DNA of 64,000 nucleotides from an uncultured Acetatifactor sp. Its GTDB lineage: Bacteria > Bacillota > Clostridia > Lachnospirales > Lachnospiraceae. The notes beneath the pieces were generated by a model that ran no database searches, had not been told where the DNA came from, and saw nothing but the letters and a program-made list of their open reading frames with translations. How positions within the stretch are numbered: position 1 is the stretch's first letter; each line of letters begins with the position of its first letter. This document shows positions 52,336 through 61,677 of the stretch, piece after piece. The stretch spans positions 189,010 to 253,009 of the forward strand of contig CAJTSE010000003.1 of NCBI GenBank assembly GCA_910578815.1, written 5' to 3'. A program made the position numbers and the translations under genes.

Positions 52336-54150
52336 ATGGAAAAATGGTTTGTGGCGGCAAAAAAGGCGGACTTTAATAAATGGGCGGCGGAGTTTGGAAT
52401 CAGCCCCGTGCTGGCAAGAATCCTGCGTAACCGAGATTTGACAGAAGAAACGGAGGTGAAGAAGTTTCTTTACGGGGGTCTGGAAAACTGTTATTCTCCA
52501 TGGCTTATGAAGGATATGGAGAAAGCGGCAGATCTTATAACGGAAGCGGTCAGGCAGGGGATGTTTATACGGGTCATCGGCGATTATGATGTGGACGGCA
52601 TCTGCTCTGCTTATATATTGACAAAGGGCTTTCGGATGATTGGTGCAAGGGTAGATGCAGTGATTCCGCATCGAATTCATGATGGTTATGGTTTAAACGA
52701 TGAGCTGATTGAAGAAGCCAGGCGGGACGGGGTGGAGATGATCGTTACCTGTGACAACGGTATTGCGGCTGCTGATCAGATTCGGCTGGCGGCTTCTTAT
52801 GGGATCCGGGTGATTGTCACGGATCATCATGAGGTGCCTTTTCGGCTGATAACGGCTGAGGACGGAAAACTGACAAAAGAAGAACTGCTGCCGCCGGCCC
52901 TGGCCGTGATTGATCCCAAGCAAAGACAGTGCGGGTATCCCTTTTCCGGCATCTGCGGCGGCGTGGTGGCATATAAGCTGATACTGGCGCTGGCGGAGCG
53001 GACGGGAAATCCTGCCTTGGAGGGAATCTTGGAGGAAATGCTGGAGTTTGTCGCACTTTCCACGGTCTGTGACGTGATGGAATTAAGAGATGAGAATCGG
53101 ATTCTGGTGAGGGAAGGGCTGAAACGTCTTCGAGATTCCGGGAATCTGGGGCTTCGGGCACTGATAGAGGTCAATCAGCTGGAAATAAAGGACTTGAGCG
53201 TGTATCATCTTGGCTTTGTCATAGGCCCCTGCCTGAATGCCACAGGCCGGCTGGATACGGCCAGACGGGCATTGGAGCTTTTGCAGAGCGAGACGAAGGC
53301 AGAGGCCTTTAGGCTGGCCAGAGAGTTAAAGGAGATGAACGACAGCCGCAAGGCGCTGACTCTGCAGGGGGTGGCGGAGGCAGAAAGCCGTATTGAGGCA
53401 AACCATATGGAAAAGGATAAGGTGATGGTGATCTTTTTGCCCTCGGTCCATGAGAGTCTGGCGGGAATCGTTGCTGGGAGAATACGGGAAAAGTACAATC
53501 ATCCGGTCTTTATCCTGACCTTGGGGGAAGGGGGTATCAAGGGCTCCGGCCGTTCCATTGAGGGGTATCATATGTATGATGCCATGTCGGAGGTAAAGTG
53601 TTTTTTTACAAAGTTCGGCGGTCATGCCATGGCGGCGGGACTTTCCATGGCAGTGCCGTCCATGGCCGGAGGTGCCGGCGCGGAAGAAGAAATGATAGCG
53701 GCTTTTCGCAGAGAGATCAACGAACGCTGCCGCCTGACGGAAGAAGACTTTACTGCCAGGGTACATATTGATGTACCCATGCCGCTGGACTATGCTTCTG
53801 AAAAACTGGCAGAAGAGCTGAATCTGCTGGAACCCTTCGGCGTCGGCAATCCTCGTCCGCTGTTTGCCGAAAAGGATCTGATTTTTCTTGCAGGCTATCG
53901 GATGGGGGCGAAAAAAAACTATGCCAGATATACCGTGCAGACACCGTCGGGAAGCAGAAAGCAGCTGGTTTACTTTGGAGACCTTGAAAGGTTCGGAAGC
54001 TTTTTAAATGAAAAATACGGTGCGGGAAGTGAGGAAGCCTTGTACGGAGGGCGCGCCCGGCTGAAAATTTCCGTGGTCTATCAGCTGGGGAAAAACACTT
54101 ACAAGGGTAAACAAGAATTACAATATATTATGCAGCATTTTGATTGCTGA
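52336..54150 (+). CDS. recJ: Single-stranded-DNA-specific exonuclease RecJ
   Basis: RecJ digests single-stranded DNA 5'-to-3' in recombination and repair. The 604-residue protein has the DHH-family motifs GDYDVDGICSAYIL, MIVTCDNGIAAADQI and VIVTDHHEV (DHH), then DHHA1 with KGSGRSIEGYHMYDA and the FGGHAMAAGLSM motif, and the C-terminal OB domain (EPFGVGNPRPLF). ATG 52336 follows GGGAGAGGC. It stands between a c-di-GMP gene and a converging rqcH, ended by the terminator at 54158. Confidence 0.96.
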   Translation: MEKWFVAAKKADFNKWAAEFGISPVLARILRNRDLTEETEVKKFLYGGLENCYSPWLMKDMEKAADLITEAVRQGMFIRVIGDYDVDGICSAYILTKGFRMIGARVDAVIPHRIHDGYGLNDELIEEARRDGVEMIVTCDNGIAAADQIRLAASYGIRVIVTDHHEVPFRLITAEDGKLTKEELLPPALAVIDPKQRQCGYPFSGICGGVVAYKLILALAERTGNPALEGILEEMLEFVALSTVCDVMELRDENRILVREGLKRLRDSGNLGLRALIEVNQLEIKDLSVYHLGFVIGPCLNATGRLDTARRALELLQSETKAEAFRLARELKEMNDSRKALTLQGVAEAESRIEANHMEKDKVMVIFLPSVHESLAGIVAGRIREKYNHPVFILTLGEGGIKGSGRSIEGYHMYDAMSEVKCFFTKFGGHAMAAGLSMAVPSMAGGAGAEEEMIAAFRREINERCRLTEEDFTARVHIDVPMPLDYASEKLAEELNLLEPFGVGNPRPLFAEKDLIFLAGYRMGAKKNYARYTVQTPSGSRKQLVYFGDLERFGSFLNEKYGAGSEEALYGGRARLKISVVYQLGKNTYKGKQELQYIMQHFDC

Positions 54151-54157
54151 CAGAATG

Positions 54158-54202
54158 AAAAGCATGTCTATTGACCGAAAAGGTCAAGAGCCATGCTTTT
54201 GT
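54158..54202. terminator. Bidirectional terminator between recJ and rqcH
   Basis: AAAAGCATG/CATGCTTTT (54158-54166 with 54192-54200) enclose TTGACC/GGTCAA. A and T tracts on either side let it work for both converging genes. Confidence 0.85.
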
Positions 54203-54238
54203 GTATTGATTTGGATTCCGAAAGCCTAATAGAGAAGC

Positions 54239-56029
54239 CTAATCCGGTAAAAGCTGAATCCCGGAGATGTCGCTGTCAATGCTCATGGAAAAGTTGGTAT
54301 AGTAGACCACGAAGCCGGGCTTTGCGCCCGCCGGCTTTTTCACATGCTTTTTCTGGATATAGTCAATCTCTACTTTTTCCTGATCACGCCCTTTTGAGTA
54401 ATAGGCGGCCAGGCGGGCCGCTTCCTCGAAGGTGCGGTCCGGCAGTTCGTCGGCGCTGCCAAGGCGCACAATCACATGGGAGCCGGGTATTTTTTTTGCA
54501 TGGAACCACCAGTCATTGCCGGTGGCCGCCTTAAAGGTAAGCTCATCATTCTGATAATTATTTTTTCCCACATACATATGAAAACCGTCACTGCTGATGT
54601 AGTGAAGGGGCTTGTTTACGGTTTTCTGTTTCCCGGTGCCGCCTTTCCGGCGGATGTAGCCGCTCTCCGTAAGTTCTTCCTTGATCTGGACAAGGTCGCT
54701 CTCGTAAAGGGCAATGTCCAGGGAGTTGGAGACAGACTCCAGGTGGTCGATCTCTGCCTTGACCTCTTTGGTCAACTGCGAGAGAGCTTCATAGGTCCGC
54801 TTCAGCTTATTGTATTTTTCAAAATATTTTACAGCATTTTCCGTGGCGCTGAGGGTGGGATCCAGAGGAATGGTTACTTCCTCGTTGGTATAGTAATTTA
54901 AAGCCGTCAGCGACTGATCGCCGGGTCTGGCGTGATAGCCGTAGGTATTTAAAAGTTCGCCGTAGATGCGGAAGGTATCCCGTTTTTCGGTATCCTGAAT
55001 CTGGCGCAGCTGTAGATCATATTTTTTGATATTGCGTTCCAGAGCCGTCTGCACGATATGCCGCAGGTCCGAGGATTTCTGGCGGATGCGGGTTAGGTTG
55101 GCTTTCTCCGCATAATACGTCTCCAAAAGTGCGGACATGGAGTCGTAGGGGACAGTATGGCTGCCGAAGCTCTGGCCCAGAGAAGAGCGAATGTCTCCCG
55201 GAGTCAGGGGATAGCCGTATATGGTCAGCGGCAGTGCACAGAATTCTGTCGGTTTGCCGTTTTGATAGGCAATGTTGGGCGCAAAGCGTTCCTCACGGAC
55301 CGCGCTCACCATGCGGGATAAGGCCTGGAAAAGCGCCTGCCAGGCTGCTTCGTCCAGAGCTGCCACGGGCCTCTCGCCGTCAACTCCGGCTTCGAAACAA
55401 AGCTCCTGAGCAAGGATGGGAGAGATACCGCAAATGCTGCCGTAAAGGGCTTTGTAGGCAGGCTGAGGTCTGGCGGAAAGGGCCTGCTTAAAGGAATCAA
55501 AATCTATGGTCAGGGCGTCCAGCTTATCCTGAGTTCCGGCTATAAAATATGGCTTTCCGGGCAGAACCTCACGAAGGGAGCTGACAGCAGCGGAGATATG
55601 CTTGATGCTGTCAATGATTACATTGTCGTCATTGCAGAAGATAATATTGCTGTGCTTGCCCATGATCTCGATAATCAGAGTTTTCCTGCGCAGATCGCCC
55701 ATTTCATCCAGATGCTCGATCTCAAAGCGGACAATGCGTTCTAAGCCCGGCTGGGAAATATCCGTGATGCGCCCGTTCTGTAAATGCTTCCGTAAGAGCA
55801 TACAGAAATTGGGGGCGGTCATGGGGCTGGGCTTGTTTTTTGAAGTCAGGTAGATCAGGGGCAGGGAAGCGCTGGCGGAAAGCAGGAGCTTCCGCTGTCC
55901 CGTCGGCTGCTTGACGGTTAAAAGCAGCTCGTCTTCTTCCGGCTGGGCTATTTTGTAAAGCCGCCCGCCTGTCAACTCTCGTTTTAATTCGCTTACTACA
56001 TTTGCTATGGTAACGCCGTCGAATGCCAT
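54239..56029 (-). CDS. rqcH: Rqc2/RqcH family ribosome quality-control protein (NFACT)
   Basis: RqcH binds obstructed 50S subunits and adds C-terminal alanine tails to stalled peptides for degradation; older records call it fibronectin-binding protein. The 596-residue protein has NFACT-N (MAFDGVTIANVVSELKRELT), HhH, a long coiled coil (about 290-440) and the NFACT-R domain with FHMYVGKNNYQND and WWFHAKKIPGSHVIV. Start ATG 56029 has AAAAGGAGAAAACC; the longer frame does not. The opposite-facing yicC gene is 200 bases away. Confidence 0.93.
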   Translation of the reverse strand: MAFDGVTIANVVSELKRELTGGRLYKIAQPEEDELLLTVKQPTGQRKLLLSASASLPLIYLTSKNKPSPMTAPNFCMLLRKHLQNGRITDISQPGLERIVRFEIEHLDEMGDLRRKTLIIEIMGKHSNIIFCNDDNVIIDSIKHISAAVSSLREVLPGKPYFIAGTQDKLDALTIDFDSFKQALSARPQPAYKALYGSICGISPILAQELCFEAGVDGERPVAALDEAAWQALFQALSRMVSAVREERFAPNIAYQNGKPTEFCALPLTIYGYPLTPGDIRSSLGQSFGSHTVPYDSMSALLETYYAEKANLTRIRQKSSDLRHIVQTALERNIKKYDLQLRQIQDTEKRDTFRIYGELLNTYGYHARPGDQSLTALNYYTNEEVTIPLDPTLSATENAVKYFEKYNKLKRTYEALSQLTKEVKAEIDHLESVSNSLDIALYESDLVQIKEELTESGYIRRKGGTGKQKTVNKPLHYISSDGFHMYVGKNNYQNDELTFKAATGNDWWFHAKKIPGSHVIVRLGSADELPDRTFEEAARLAAYYSKGRDQEKVEIDYIQKKHVKKPAGAKPGFVVYYTNFSMSIDSDISGIQLLPD

Positions 56030-56132
56030 GGTTTTCTCCTTTTGCCGTCCGGCATTGGCTGCCGGGGACGTCCGCATTATTTATATAGTCTATCAAACCC
56101 GGAGTGAAAAAGCAATGTGCGATTGCGGCCTC

Positions 56133-56161
56133 TTGACTCAATCCAAAACATATCTTATAAT
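56133..56161 (+). promoter_or_regulatory. Consensus promoter of the yicC-remA-gmk-rpoZ operon
   Basis: TTGACT (56133), 17 bases, TATAAT (56156-56161); the leader to ATG 56230 is about 60 bases. Confidence 0.88.
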
Positions 56162-56229
56162 ATAGCCTGTAGCATAATGAGTGCAGCGAAGTGTCTGGCA
56201 GCGGAAATACTGCCGGGATAGGAGTACTG

Positions 56230-57108
56230 ATGATTAAGAGTATGACCGGCTTCGGCAGGTGCGAGGTCGCGGGAAACAACCGAAGGTTTACGGTGGAGAT
56301 CAAGGCTGTAAACCACCGATACCTGGATGTCAACATTAAAATACCCAAAGCGTTGAACTATTTTGAATCCGCTGTTCGGAGCGAATTGAAAAGGTATATT
56401 TCCAGAGGGAAGGTGGACGTGTTCATAACCTACGAGGATCTTTCCGAGCATACCTGTAAGGTCCGCTATCATAAAGAGGTGGCGCAGGAGTATCTGCTTT
56501 ATTTAAGGCAGATGGCGGAGGACTTCGGCCTGGACAATGATATACGGGTTTCGTCCCTCTCCAAATATCCGGAGGTTTTTACCATGGAAGAAACGGGAGT
56601 GGATGAGGAAGAGCTTTGGAAGGAGCTGCAGAAGGCCGTGGAGGGTGCCGCAAAGATGTTTGTGGAGAGCCGGGTCACGGAGGGAGAGCGTTTAAAGGAA
56701 GATTTGCTGGAAAAGCTGGACGGTATGCTGGAACTGGTGGATTTTATTTCGGAGCGTTCGCCGCAGCTGGTGGCTGAATACCGCCGCAAGCTGGAAGATA
56801 AGGTAAAAGAGCTTTTGGGCGACAATACCCTGGACGAGAGCAGGCTATTGACCGAGGTTACGATTTTTGCGGATAAGATATGTGTGGATGAAGAGATTGT
56901 AAGGCTCCGCAGCCATATTGAAACTACCAGGGAATCCCTGCGGGAGGGAGGCTCCATTGGGCGTAAGCTGGATTTTATTGCGCAGGAGATGAATAGGGAG
57001 GCAAATACTACCCTGTCAAAGTCAAATGATTTGGAAATTTCCAACTGTGCCATAGAGCTTAAGACGGAGATCGAAAAGGTTCGCGAGCAGATTCAAAATA
57101 TCGAGTAA
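56230..57108 (+). CDS. YicC family endoribonuclease
   Basis: A 292-residue YicC-family protein; E. coli YicC cuts structured RNAs and affects small-RNA turnover. The signature start MIKSMTGFGRCE, VEIKAVNHRYLDVNIKIPK and the C-terminal GRKLDFIAQEMNREANTTLSKS are all present. ATG 56230 follows AGGAGTACTG; a longer frame to 56191 has no site. It heads the gene string yicC-remA-gmk-rpoZ that is conserved through Clostridia. Confidence 0.94.
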   Translation: MIKSMTGFGRCEVAGNNRRFTVEIKAVNHRYLDVNIKIPKALNYFESAVRSELKRYISRGKVDVFITYEDLSEHTCKVRYHKEVAQEYLLYLRQMAEDFGLDNDIRVSSLSKYPEVFTMEETGVDEEELWKELQKAVEGAAKMFVESRVTEGERLKEDLLEKLDGMLELVDFISERSPQLVAEYRRKLEDKVKELLGDNTLDESRLLTEVTIFADKICVDEEIVRLRSHIETTRESLREGGSIGRKLDFIAQEMNREANTTLSKSNDLEISNCAIELKTEIEKVREQIQNIE

Positions 57109-57138
57109 CCGCCGGCACGGGGCGAAGGAGGCGTGAGA

Positions 57139-57417
57139 ATGCTGATACACATCGGATTTGGTAATATCGTCAATACTACAAAGATTATTGCCATTGTCAG
57201 TCCGGAATCCGCGCCGGTGAAACGTCTGGTACAGAGTGCAAAGGAGAAAGGCATGGCCATAGATGCCACTCAGGGCCGTAAGACCAAGTCGGTTCTGGTC
57301 ATGGAAAACAGTCAGGTGGTGCTGTCGGCGCTTTTGCCAGAGACCATTGCAGGACGTGTTCAGACGGGCCAGGGAGATTCGGAGCAGGCGGAAGAAAATG
57401 AAGGAAATGAAGGTTAG
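57139..57417 (+). CDS. remA: RemA/DUF370 family regulator
   Basis: A 92-residue protein of the RemA/DUF370 family; in Bacillus subtilis RemA binds DNA to activate biofilm-matrix genes. The family start LIHIGFGNIVNTTKIIAIVS, then SAPVKRLVQ and ATQGRKTKSVLVM are present. The C-terminus has an acidic Glu-rich tail. Start: ATG 57139 has GGAGG 8 bases upstream; GTG 57133 is too close to it. Lies 30 bases after yicC and 6 before gmk. Confidence 0.9.
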   Translation: MLIHIGFGNIVNTTKIIAIVSPESAPVKRLVQSAKEKGMAIDATQGRKTKSVLVMENSQVVLSALLPETIAGRVQTGQGDSEQAEENEGNEG

Positions 57418-57423
57418 CAGAAG

Positions 57424-58098
57424 ATGAGTGCCGAGTTTAGGCGCGGAATGCGAGGAAGTATGGAACAAAAGGGAATTTTGATTGTCTTGTCCGGATTTTC
57501 CGGAGCAGGCAAGGGAACGGTAGTAAAGAGACTTTTGCAGAAGTATGACGAATATGCGCTTTCCATTTCCATGACTACCAGGGCTCCCAGACCGGGAGAA
57601 AAGGATGGAGTGGAATATTTCTTTACCACAAGGGAAAAATTTGAAGAGATCATCGTTCAGAATGGGCTGATTGAATATGCGCTTTACTGCGGCAATTATT
57701 ACGGCACTCCCAGAGAATATGTGGAGGAAAAGCTGTCTGCGGGGAAAAATGTGATTTTGGAAATTGAGATTCAGGGAGCACTGAAGATTAAGGAAAAATT
57801 TCCTGAGAGCCTTCTGATCTTTGTGACACCGCACAGTGTCCAGGAATTGAAGCGCAGGCTGGAGGGAAGAGGAACGGAAGAGCCGGAGGTGATTGCCAGA
57901 AGGCTTGCCCGTGCGGCAGAGGAATCAGAAGGTATAAATGCCTATGATTATATAGTAGTCAACGACGAGCTGGAGGTCTGTGTGGATGAGGTTCACCGCC
58001 TGGTGGATGTGGCCCGCAGAGCGCCTGTGAGAAGTCAGGAGTTTATAGGAAAGATCAGAGAGGAACTGAAAGGTTTCGCGAAAGGAGCAGATTCATAA
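57424..58098 (+). CDS. gmk: Guanylate kinase
   Basis: Converts GMP to GDP with ATP, essential in nucleotide metabolism. The 224-residue protein has P-loop SGFSGAGKGT, the GMP-binding MTTRAPRPGEKDGVEYFF, and the lid RGTEEPEVIARRLARA. The start is uncertain: ATG 57424 (GAAGG 10 bases upstream) or ATG 57460 (AGGAAG, tight spacing, closer to the usual family start). Its stop overlaps the rpoZ start by one base, so the two are translationally coupled. Confidence 0.96.
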   Translation: MSAEFRRGMRGSMEQKGILIVLSGFSGAGKGTVVKRLLQKYDEYALSISMTTRAPRPGEKDGVEYFFTTREKFEEIIVQNGLIEYALYCGNYYGTPREYVEEKLSAGKNVILEIEIQGALKIKEKFPESLLIFVTPHSVQELKRRLEGRGTEEPEVIARRLARAAEESEGINAYDYIVVNDELEVCVDEVHRLVDVARRAPVRSQEFIGKIREELKGFAKGADS

Positions 58099-58331
58099 TG
58101 TTACATCCATCTTATTCCGATTTAATGAAGGTCGTAAACAGCGAGGTTGAGCAGGGGGAGGCCCCTGTGGTAAACAGCCGTTATTCTATTGTGATGGCTA
58201 CCTCAAAGAGGGCAAGACAGATTATTGCCGGGGAAGAGCCCCTGGTGGAGGGTAAGGATAAAAAGCCTCTTTCCGTTGCGATAGAGGAATTGAACCAGAG
58301 TCAGATCAAGATACTCGGTGACGAAGAATAA
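58098..58331 (+). CDS. rpoZ: RNA polymerase omega subunit
   Basis: A 77-residue omega subunit that helps assemble RNA polymerase and, in some bacteria, contributes to ppGpp binding. The core motif NSRYSIVMATSKRARQII (ATSKRAR) is present with a short C-terminal part. It starts in the stop codon of gmk, the usual neighbour. The hairpin at 58342 follows. Confidence 0.95.
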   Translation: MLHPSYSDLMKVVNSEVEQGEAPVVNSRYSIVMATSKRARQIIAGEEPLVEGKDKKPLSVAIEELNQSQIKILGDEE

Positions 58332-58341
58332 GGAAAGAAGG

Positions 58342-58390
58342 GCTGTTGCAAAATGACGATTTTCCGATTCTGATTTTGCAGCAGCTTTTT
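58342..58390 (+). terminator. Rho-independent terminator after rpoZ
   Basis: GCTGTTGCAAAAT (58342-58354) pairs with ATTTTGCAGCAGC (58373-58385, one G-U) and is followed by five T. Short hairpins GCGCC/GGCGC and GTGCGAAGCAC follow before rimO. Confidence 0.85.
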
Positions 58391-58473
58391 ACTTTATAAA
58401 AAACGGCGCCGTCAGGCGCGGGCATCAAGAGTGCGAAGCACTTATTTTTCTGAATAGGAAATTTTGGTGAATC

Positions 58474-59805
58474 ATGATGAAAATATTTTTTATTTCCTTA
58501 GGGTGCGACAAAAACCTGGTGGACACGGAGATGATGCTGGGCCTGCTTGGAAGAGAGGGTTATTCCTTTACGGACGATGAGGCGGAAGCGGATATTGTGG
58601 TGGTCAATACCTGCTGTTTTATCGGTGACGCCAAGGAAGAGAGCATCAATATGCTGTTGGAGATGGCGGAGCTAAAAGATTCGGGGCAGCTTAAGGCTTT
58701 GATTGCGGCGGGCTGCTTGGCGCAGCGCTATCGGGAGGAAATTCAGCAGGAAATTCCTCAGGTGGATGCCGTCGTGGGCACGGCTGCCATCGAAGAGATT
58801 GCAGAGGCAGTGAGAGAATCCCTGGAGGGAAGGAGCAGGAATCACTATCGTGAACTGGATGAGAAGCCTGCGGTTTTTGCGGACAGAATTCTGACCACGG
58901 GAGGGCATTTCGCCTATCTGAAGATTGCCGAGGGCTGTAATAAACGCTGCACTTATTGTATCATCCCTAAAGTGAGGGGAAATTATCGCAGCGTACCGTT
59001 GGAAGAATTGACGGCCCAGGCCGAGAAACTGGCCGAACAGGGTGTTCGGGAACTGATTCTGGTGGCTCAGGAGACCACGCTTTACGGAATGGACCTTTAT
59101 GGGGAAAAGACCCTGCCAAGGCTGCTGAAAAGCCTGGCCGGGATCGACGGCATTCACTGGATCCGGCTTTTGTACTGTTATCCGGAGGAGATCACGGAAG
59201 AGCTGATAGAGACCATTGCCGAAGAGCCAAAGATCTGTCATTATCTGGACATTCCCATTCAGCACGCCGCGGATGAGGTGCTAAAGCGCATGGGGAGACG
59301 CACACATCAGGAAGAGCTGCGGCAGCAGATTATAAAGCTGCGGGAGCGAATCCCGGATATTTGTCTGCGGACTACGCTGATCAGCGGATTTCCGGGCGAA
59401 ACGGAAGAAGATTTTGAAGAGCTGTACCGCTTTGTGAACGAAATGGAATTTGACAGACTGGGGGTTTTTACTTACTCTCAGGAGGAAGATACGGCTGCAG
59501 CCGAAATGCCGGATCAGATTGAGGAAGAAGTCAAGGTTTTCCGCAGGGATGAGCTGATGGAGCTTGCGCAGGCAATTTCCTTTGAAAAGGCTGAGGCCAT
59601 GGCCGGGAAGGTGCTGGAGGTCATGGTGGAAGGCAAGGCTGTGGATGAGGATGTATATGTTACCAGAACCTACCGGGATGCGCCGGAGGTGGACGGCTAT
59701 CTGTTTTTACATACCACGGCGTCGCTGATGACCGGGGATTTTGTAAAGGTGCTTGTCACCGACTATAACGAATATGATCTGATAGGAGAAATATATCATG
59801 AGTAA
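58474..59805 (+). CDS. rimO: Ribosomal protein S12 methylthiotransferase RimO
   Basis: RimO is a radical-SAM enzyme that adds a methylthio group to an Asp of ribosomal protein S12. The 443-residue protein has the N-terminal UPF0004 domain with cluster cysteines (SLGCDKNLVDTE, VNTCCFIGDAKEES, AAGCLAQRYREE), the radical-SAM CxxxCxxC in AEGCNKRCTYCIIPKVRG, and a C-terminal TRAM domain. The DKNLVD and PKVRG variants separate it from MiaB. Two ATGs in a row (58474, 58477) start it. It overlaps pgsA by 8 bases. Confidence 0.94.
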   Translation: MMKIFFISLGCDKNLVDTEMMLGLLGREGYSFTDDEAEADIVVVNTCCFIGDAKEESINMLLEMAELKDSGQLKALIAAGCLAQRYREEIQQEIPQVDAVVGTAAIEEIAEAVRESLEGRSRNHYRELDEKPAVFADRILTTGGHFAYLKIAEGCNKRCTYCIIPKVRGNYRSVPLEELTAQAEKLAEQGVRELILVAQETTLYGMDLYGEKTLPRLLKSLAGIDGIHWIRLLYCYPEEITEELIETIAEEPKICHYLDIPIQHAADEVLKRMGRRTHQEELRQQIIKLRERIPDICLRTTLISGFPGETEEDFEELYRFVNEMEFDRLGVFTYSQEEDTAAAEMPDQIEEEVKVFRRDELMELAQAISFEKAEAMAGKVLEVMVEGKAVDEDVYVTRTYRDAPEVDGYLFLHTTASLMTGDFVKVLVTDYNEYDLIGEIYHE

Positions 59806-60391
59806 AATGAATCTGCCAAATAAACTGACGATTTTCAGGGTGATTTTAATTGTTCCTTTTTTACTGTTTCTTCTGGGCGGGTATCATCAGTGGGCTTGGT
59901 TTCGGGCGGTGTTTGGCTGGTGCATGCCCTATGCGGACTATATTGCCCTGGCGATTTTTATCGTTGCCAGCCTGACGGATTTAGCGGACGGCAAAATTGC
60001 CCGGAAATATAATCTGGTGACAAATTTTGGAAAGTTTATGGATCCCTTGGCGGATAAGCTGTTGGTCTGCGGGGCCATGATTGCCTTGTCAGAGATGAGG
60101 CGGATTCCTTCCTGGGTGGTAATTGTCATTATCAGCCGTGAATTTATTATCAGCGGCTTTCGGCTGATTGCTGCGGATAATCATGTGGTGATTGCCGCAA
60201 GCTATTGGGGAAAGTTTAAGACTACCTTTCAGATGGTGATGGTTTGTTTGATGATCGCCAATCTGGGAGTGAAATATCCTGCGATGCGGATTATCACCGA
60301 TATTATCATGTGGATTGCTCTGGTACTGACGGTAATTTCCCTAGTGGATTATCTGGTGAAGAACAAGGGCGTAATGAAGGAGCAGAAATGA
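59798..60391 (+). CDS. pgsA: CDP-diacylglycerol-glycerol-3-phosphate 3-phosphatidyltransferase
   Basis: Makes phosphatidylglycerol phosphate, the first committed step to phosphatidylglycerol, in the membrane. The 197-residue protein has the CDP-alcohol phosphatidyltransferase signature within LADGKIARKYNLVTNFGKF and MDPLADK (DG-x2-AR-x8-G-x3-D-x3-D) and four to six membrane helices. It overlaps rimO by 8 bases and is 7 bases before cinA, so these genes are one operon. Confidence 0.95.
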   Translation: MSKMNLPNKLTIFRVILIVPFLLFLLGGYHQWAWFRAVFGWCMPYADYIALAIFIVASLTDLADGKIARKYNLVTNFGKFMDPLADKLLVCGAMIALSEMRRIPSWVVIVIISREFIISGFRLIAADNHVVIAASYWGKFKTTFQMVMVCLMIANLGVKYPAMRIITDIIMWIALVLTVISLVDYLVKNKGVMKEQK

Positions 60392-60398
60392 GGTAATT

Positions 60399-61667
60399 AT
60401 GACGGTAGAATTAATCAGTGTGGGAACGGAGCTGTTGCTGGGGAATATTGTGAATACCAACGCCGCGTATCTGGCGGAGAAGTGTGCGGGACTGGGACTT
60501 ACCTGCTATTTTCAGACGGTGGCAGGGGATAACAGGGAACGGTTGTCAATGGTGCTTAAGACGGCTCTGGAACGGGCCGATGTTATCTTTTTATCGGGGG
60601 GTCTAGGGCCCACTGAGGATGACCTGACCAAGGAGACGGCGGCAGAGGTCTGTGGAAAGAAGCTGGTGCTTCATGAACCCAGCAAGAAAGCAATCAAGAA
60701 ATACTTTGAGGAAAAGGGAATAAAGCCCACGGACAATAACTGGAAGCAGGCCATGCTTCCGGAGGGCTGTATCGTGCTGGAAAACCATAACGGCACCGCC
60801 CCCGGCGTCATCATGGAGCTTGAGAATGCAAGGGTAGTGTTGCTGCCCGGACCGCCCAATGAGCTGTGTCCCATGTTTGAAGAGAGCGTAGAGCCTTATC
60901 TGGCAGGGCTGACGGCGCAGGTCATCTGCTCCCAAACCGTGAAGATCTGCGGCGTGGGGGAGAGCAGGGCGGAAACCATGGTTAAGGATCTGATTGATGC
61001 GCAGACAAATCCTACCATTGCCACCTATGCAAAGACCGGGGAGGTCCATATTCGGGTGACGGCATCCGCGATGGACCGGAAAGGGGCCATGAAGCTGATT
61101 AAGCCGGTAGTGAAGGAATTAAAGGGCCGGTTTGGAAATAATGTTTATTCCACCGAGGCGGATACCACCTTGGAAAAAGCAGTGATCGACCTTTTACAGG
61201 CAAACGACCTGACGGTTACCTGTGCGGAGTCCTGCACGGGAGGGCTGCTTTCAGCCAGGCTGATCAATGTACCGGGTGCATCCGAGGTTTATAAGTCAGG
61301 TGTCATAACTTATTCCAACAAGGCCAAGCGCAGATTCTTAAACGTGAAAAAGTCCACCCTTCAGAAATACGGCCCGGTCAGTGAGCAGACGGCGGAGGAA
61401 ATGGCGAAAGGGGCGGCTCTTTTGTTGAAGGCTGACGCTGCCGTGGCGGTGACGGGACTGGCCGGTCCGGACGGCGGAACGGAGGATAAGCCTGTGGGTC
61501 TTGTATACATCGCCTGCAGCGTCAAGGGAAAGGTAACGACTAAAAAGTATCATTTTTCCGGCAGCAGGAGTAAGGTGAGGGAATCTGCCGTTTCTGCGGC
61601 GCTGTCTTTGCTGCGCAGCTGCATTTTGGAATATTTCAGCAAGGTGACATTCGGCAAGAAAGATTAG
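60399..61667 (+). CDS. cinA: CinA family protein with NMN deamidase domain
   Basis: A 422-residue CinA. The N-terminal MoaB/Mog-like domain (ELISVGTELLLGNIVNTNAA, FLSGGLGPTEDDLTKE, ADP-ribose-pyrophosphatase type) is joined to the C-terminal CinA/PncC domain (TVTCAESCTGGLLSARL, VAVTGLAGPDGGTEDKP), which deamidates nicotinamide mononucleotide. It is often encoded beside recA in Gram-positives but follows pgsA here. Length is standard. Confidence 0.94.
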   Translation: MTVELISVGTELLLGNIVNTNAAYLAEKCAGLGLTCYFQTVAGDNRERLSMVLKTALERADVIFLSGGLGPTEDDLTKETAAEVCGKKLVLHEPSKKAIKKYFEEKGIKPTDNNWKQAMLPEGCIVLENHNGTAPGVIMELENARVVLLPGPPNELCPMFEESVEPYLAGLTAQVICSQTVKICGVGESRAETMVKDLIDAQTNPTIATYAKTGEVHIRVTASAMDRKGAMKLIKPVVKELKGRFGNNVYSTEADTTLEKAVIDLLQANDLTVTCAESCTGGLLSARLINVPGASEVYKSGVITYSNKAKRRFLNVKKSTLQKYGPVSEQTAEEMAKGAALLLKADAAVAVTGLAGPDGGTEDKPVGLVYIACSVKGKVTTKKYHFSGSRSKVRESAVSAALSLLRSCILEYFSKVTFGKKD

Positions 61668-61677
61668 GAGAAATAAA